NCBI GenBank assembly: GCA_009760855.2
Contig: WPIO01000032.1
Coordinates: 2,367,501 to 2,420,000 of the forward strand
Reading direction: 5' to 3'
From: Cristatella mucedo
Taxonomy: Eukaryota > Bryozoa > Phylactolaemata > Cristatellidae
DNA: 52,500 nucleotides
Shown here: positions 49,101 through 52,500 of the stretch, piece by piece
How positions within the stretch are numbered: the stretch's first letter is position 1
Layout of the letters: the number at the start of each line of letters is the position of its first letter
Program-made: the position numbers and the translations under genes
The notes under the pieces: generated by a model
Seen by the model: the letters and a program-made list of their open reading frames with translations, nothing else
The model's database searches: none
What the model was told of the DNA's origin: nothing

Positions 49101-52100
49101 GAAAGCATTGTCATACTCACTCGGGATGCGAGTAGTAATTGAGGGATCATTCCGTACCTGATTTCACGTTTCGAATGCACGAGCTTTGCCTAACTGACTA
49201 TCAACGTCCATCGGCATCATCGCCCATTCTGCCTCAAGTAGAACAGCAGGCCTGGCCTAGCCGGGTGACCCTCAGCCGGGTGGCCATATCAAAGGGCAGC
49301 CTCTCTACGTTACTGAGTCATACTTGAGTACATACGTACTGAAATAACTTTTGTCTAGTGTACCTTCAAGGCGATCATTCTTATCCAAGGCTCTTGAATG
49401 AATGGTGGCCTAGTAGCTAAACAATCATACCAAATCATCAGGTTCAACTATAAAGTTTCAATCAGGTTTAATAAAAAAAGCATTCTCAAAGAAACTGCCT
49501 CGCCTAATGACATAGAAACTGCTCTACTTCTGGTTTACATTGACATAATATTCAATGTTGGTCTGAGCAGGGTCTCATCCTTGCTAGTTCTAGGCTATGT
49601 ATCGCTGGCACTGTTATAACCCGGGCTTATTCATAGTTAAAAGATAGTGTGAACGCCGATATAGAGTATCGTTTACTGATTTTATGATGTTTTATTTCCG
49701 GCTTCGCAGCTTTCTTGATAAAGGCTTTATACTTTTATTTCCTTTGTGAAAGTCATATTTCGTTGAATCGCTTTGATGGTTAGGCAAGATAGAAAACTAA
49801 GTAGTTTTCGACACGCTTAACCAGCCTTGAGTATAAAATATGCGAAAATGCCTAAGAATCGCAAGATTAGGCAAAGTCCAATGGTTAGCGGAAGGAGGGC
49901 CGAGGCTATAGACTTCCGGGCGGATGAGGTATATTTCTTTTTTTTGGAAATGGACTCACTGTGTCTGAAGAAAAAGTCGTTCGGAGGCAGAGTGAACCGC
50001 TTCCTCTATTCCCTTTCTGGACCTATCACTACCACACTTAACGACTGAGAAAGTGCCAACTTGTCAACGGCTGTAAAGTTTACCACATTTTAAGGCAATT
50101 ATTTGACGTCAGAACTCTCCTCTGTAGACATTGCGAGGTTTCCCTTCTGACACTTGTGTATTTGGCCTCTGCTGGCTTAAGCTGATCGGAGAAAGTTAGA
50201 GCGTATTTGAGGCGGATTCTGATACTATTTTGAAGATAGTTTGATCATGCAACATCTCTACTGTGAATACCAGCTAAGTCTGCTATTGCTGCGTTCTCTC
50301 CAACTGCAGAAGACTACCTTTTCTCCAAACTTGTGAGCTGCCAACGTCGGGTCGCAACGCTCGAAAAGGCTCGCTCATGCTCTCGTGACTCGAAGGTAAG
50401 ACCCCAAAATCTAATTTTACTTGTGCTTTCTAAGACCTCAGATACAGTCCCGAATTTTATCCGTGCGGTACGCATCGTGATTCTCAGGGGGCAACGGTTG
50501 CAAGAATGTGCCTTGTGTTTTATAGGGGAGGGGGATTCGCCGGCTCCCTATATAGACAGAGAGAAATCCATACTGATTAATCCTGTGTTCATTTTAAAGC
50601 TTATTGGGCAGGGTTACTTGTCACTTTATCCACATCAGTCGAGGATGCAGTGTGGCTAGGGAATTATGAATTTATTCGGCAGCCACTGTCCGCAGATGTT
50701 TTAAGTTTATAACTGCTGCCGTGTGTGCTGACGCCAAGATTAAATATATAGCTGTTTCAAGTTGGTTTAGCGAAAATAGTCAAAACACCTATATTGGCTC
50801 CCCAGTTTTTATGTTCGTTGTGCTAGTGACCACTTGATTGTTGTGACCAATTGCAGCTAATTTATGCTGACTTGCAGCTGTTACTACCTTCGCTAGAAAT
50901 GGAAGCACAGAGCCAGTGCACCTTTCTTGCAGAGTCTGCTTACCATTCGGCTATTCCTAAATAGTCAAGTCAGCTCCACTACACTCATGTCTGCCTGTAC
51001 AGATCGTCACGAATAGTAGGCTTGACACTACAGGACCCTCTCTTCAGATATGCTGCACGCGATGCATATTTCAAGCGACCCACACGCTCGTACATTTTGT
51101 CTTAGTTTAGCCTGCAGTGCCTCAATTTTTACAAATATTGCCTCCTCACTAAGCAAGCTCTGTTTTCAGTACAGTTGGTGCTATGCTAATTGATTTTGTG
51201 TACTCAAGATGTAGTAGTACTGCCACCCTTGCTTGGTTGTCTGTGTTTTCTTTCCATTGGATCGTATCAAATTTTGTAGCATGCTCCTATGAACACATTC
51301 TTCAAACTATACACGCATTCTCAAAAGTCTGGTGTCACTCAGCATGGTGATTCCCACCTGATGCCAGGAAATGGCTTTTTACTTCGAAACACTAGATAAT
51401 CGATTTCAGCTCACTGTAAACTATATAGCATATATGTGATTGACAGGTTATGTTAGTTATCGAGACAGAAAATAATTTTATAGGAGGTCGGGCCTTCACG
51501 ATTTGTAATTACTTCTCTTATTTGCCATGGCATACAGTCCATCAATCTCTCACAAGACTCTTAAGTAATATTCTCGAGTGCTTCTCATCTCGCCTGGGCA
51601 TCACTGGTACTACACTGCAATGTTTTAAGCCCATCTCAGTGGGAGACTCTGGAGTATTGATGTGAATAGAAAAACATTCGAGGAACGACTGATGTATGGA
51701 ATACCTCAGGGCTGTGTACTTGGTCTGGTTCTTTTCACGGTTTATTCTCTCCCTCTTGCCGATGTGATTGACAGGCACAACATAGGCTTTCACTGCTATG
51801 CAGATGACGTCAGTTATACCTTTGCTTTGATCCATCCCAGCCCTATATCATGTCGAATTCTCTCAACTCCCTTGTTGCATGACTTATTGCTGGTCTACCG
51901 GCCTGTGCAATCAGGCCCTTGCAATTGGTGCAAAACCCTAAAGCTAGGCTTATCTGTCGTGAGCGTCACAACTGCCAAATCGCACCTCTTTTTGCTGACC
52001 TTCAGTGGCTCCCCGTCAAGCAATGCATCGACTTCAAGGTTCTGTCACTCACTTTTAGGTCCCTTCATTCTTTGGCTCCAACCTACCTATCAGATCTACT

Positions 52101-52500
52101 CCACCACCAGGACAAGCATCGTAACACCTGCTTTTCGGAATGCAAGTGTTTACCTCTATCTCATACAAACCTCAAATCTTTTGGAGAGTGTGCCTTTAGT
52201 TCGTCTGCTCCCAAAGCCTGAAACTTACTTCCGACTGACTTGACATTTAAAAAGAAGCTAAAACACATTTATCGCAGCATTTAATGGATCCGTGTGATTA
52301 ATTCTTTGTGTGCTTATGCATGCTAACACTGTGCATGCTGCCACTAACCATATTTGCATGATGGCCCTGTGCATGTCACCTCTTAACCATGTTATGCTTG
52401 TTGTCATTGAGCATGCTACCACTAACCATTCGATCATGCTTCCTTTACACAAAATGTAAAGTGTGTAGAAAGAGATTAGGTTCTCTGAGGGTGCTATGCA

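Overview
The window looks like genomic DNA from an invertebrate animal. Coding capacity is split into short exons with GT-AG introns, CpGs cluster in a few islands, long dinucleotide microsatellites are common, and transposon remnants fill most of the space (CR1/L2-like LINEs, tRNA-derived SINEs, hAT, Tc1 and mariner relatives). I see no operons, ribosome binding sites or CRISPR. Two genes are recognised by protein similarity from memory, TMCO1 and HDHD3; the exact phylum cannot be fixed.

Layout. From 1 to about 17.2 kb there is no recognisable gene: CpG-rich stretches (about 3.6-4.6, 6.3-6.9 and 9.9-11.5 kb) carry only orphan ORFs, and the rest is repeats, the largest a degraded LINE at 8.1-9.6 kb. 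From 17.2 to 34.15 kb the minus strand holds a complete TMCO1 gene: six coding exons, 183 codons, all junction phases consistent. Its introns carry LINE, SINE and Tc1 debris and long CT tracts on the sense strand. Head-to-head with it, from about 34.45 to 38.65 kb on the plus strand, lies a multi-exon gene I do not recognise, probably sharing a promoter with TMCO1. About 0.5 kb further, on the same strand, is HDHD3 (39.17-40.63 kb, two exons, 242 codons).

The right part is again repeat-rich. It has a hAT transposase pseudogene (42.0-43.3 kb) abutting a mariner-type foldback, an orphan minus-strand exon at 45.15-45.24 kb, a 15-bp minisatellite, and a second hAT element (47.04-48.78 kb) whose terminal inverted repeats and 8-bp target duplication are still visible, with a SINE inside it. 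A small unrecognised four-exon plus-strand gene is modelled at 49.85-50.96 kb. The window ends in another LINE copy.

The mobile elements appear related in mechanism. LINE family A ends in a hairpin followed by ATT repeats. SINE family B, with a tRNA-like head, carries nearly the same hairpin at its 3' end, which suggests that it was copied by the LINE enzyme. The host genes have no evident joint pathway: TMCO1 is an ER membrane protein, HDHD3 a HAD-type phosphatase relative, and the others are unknown.
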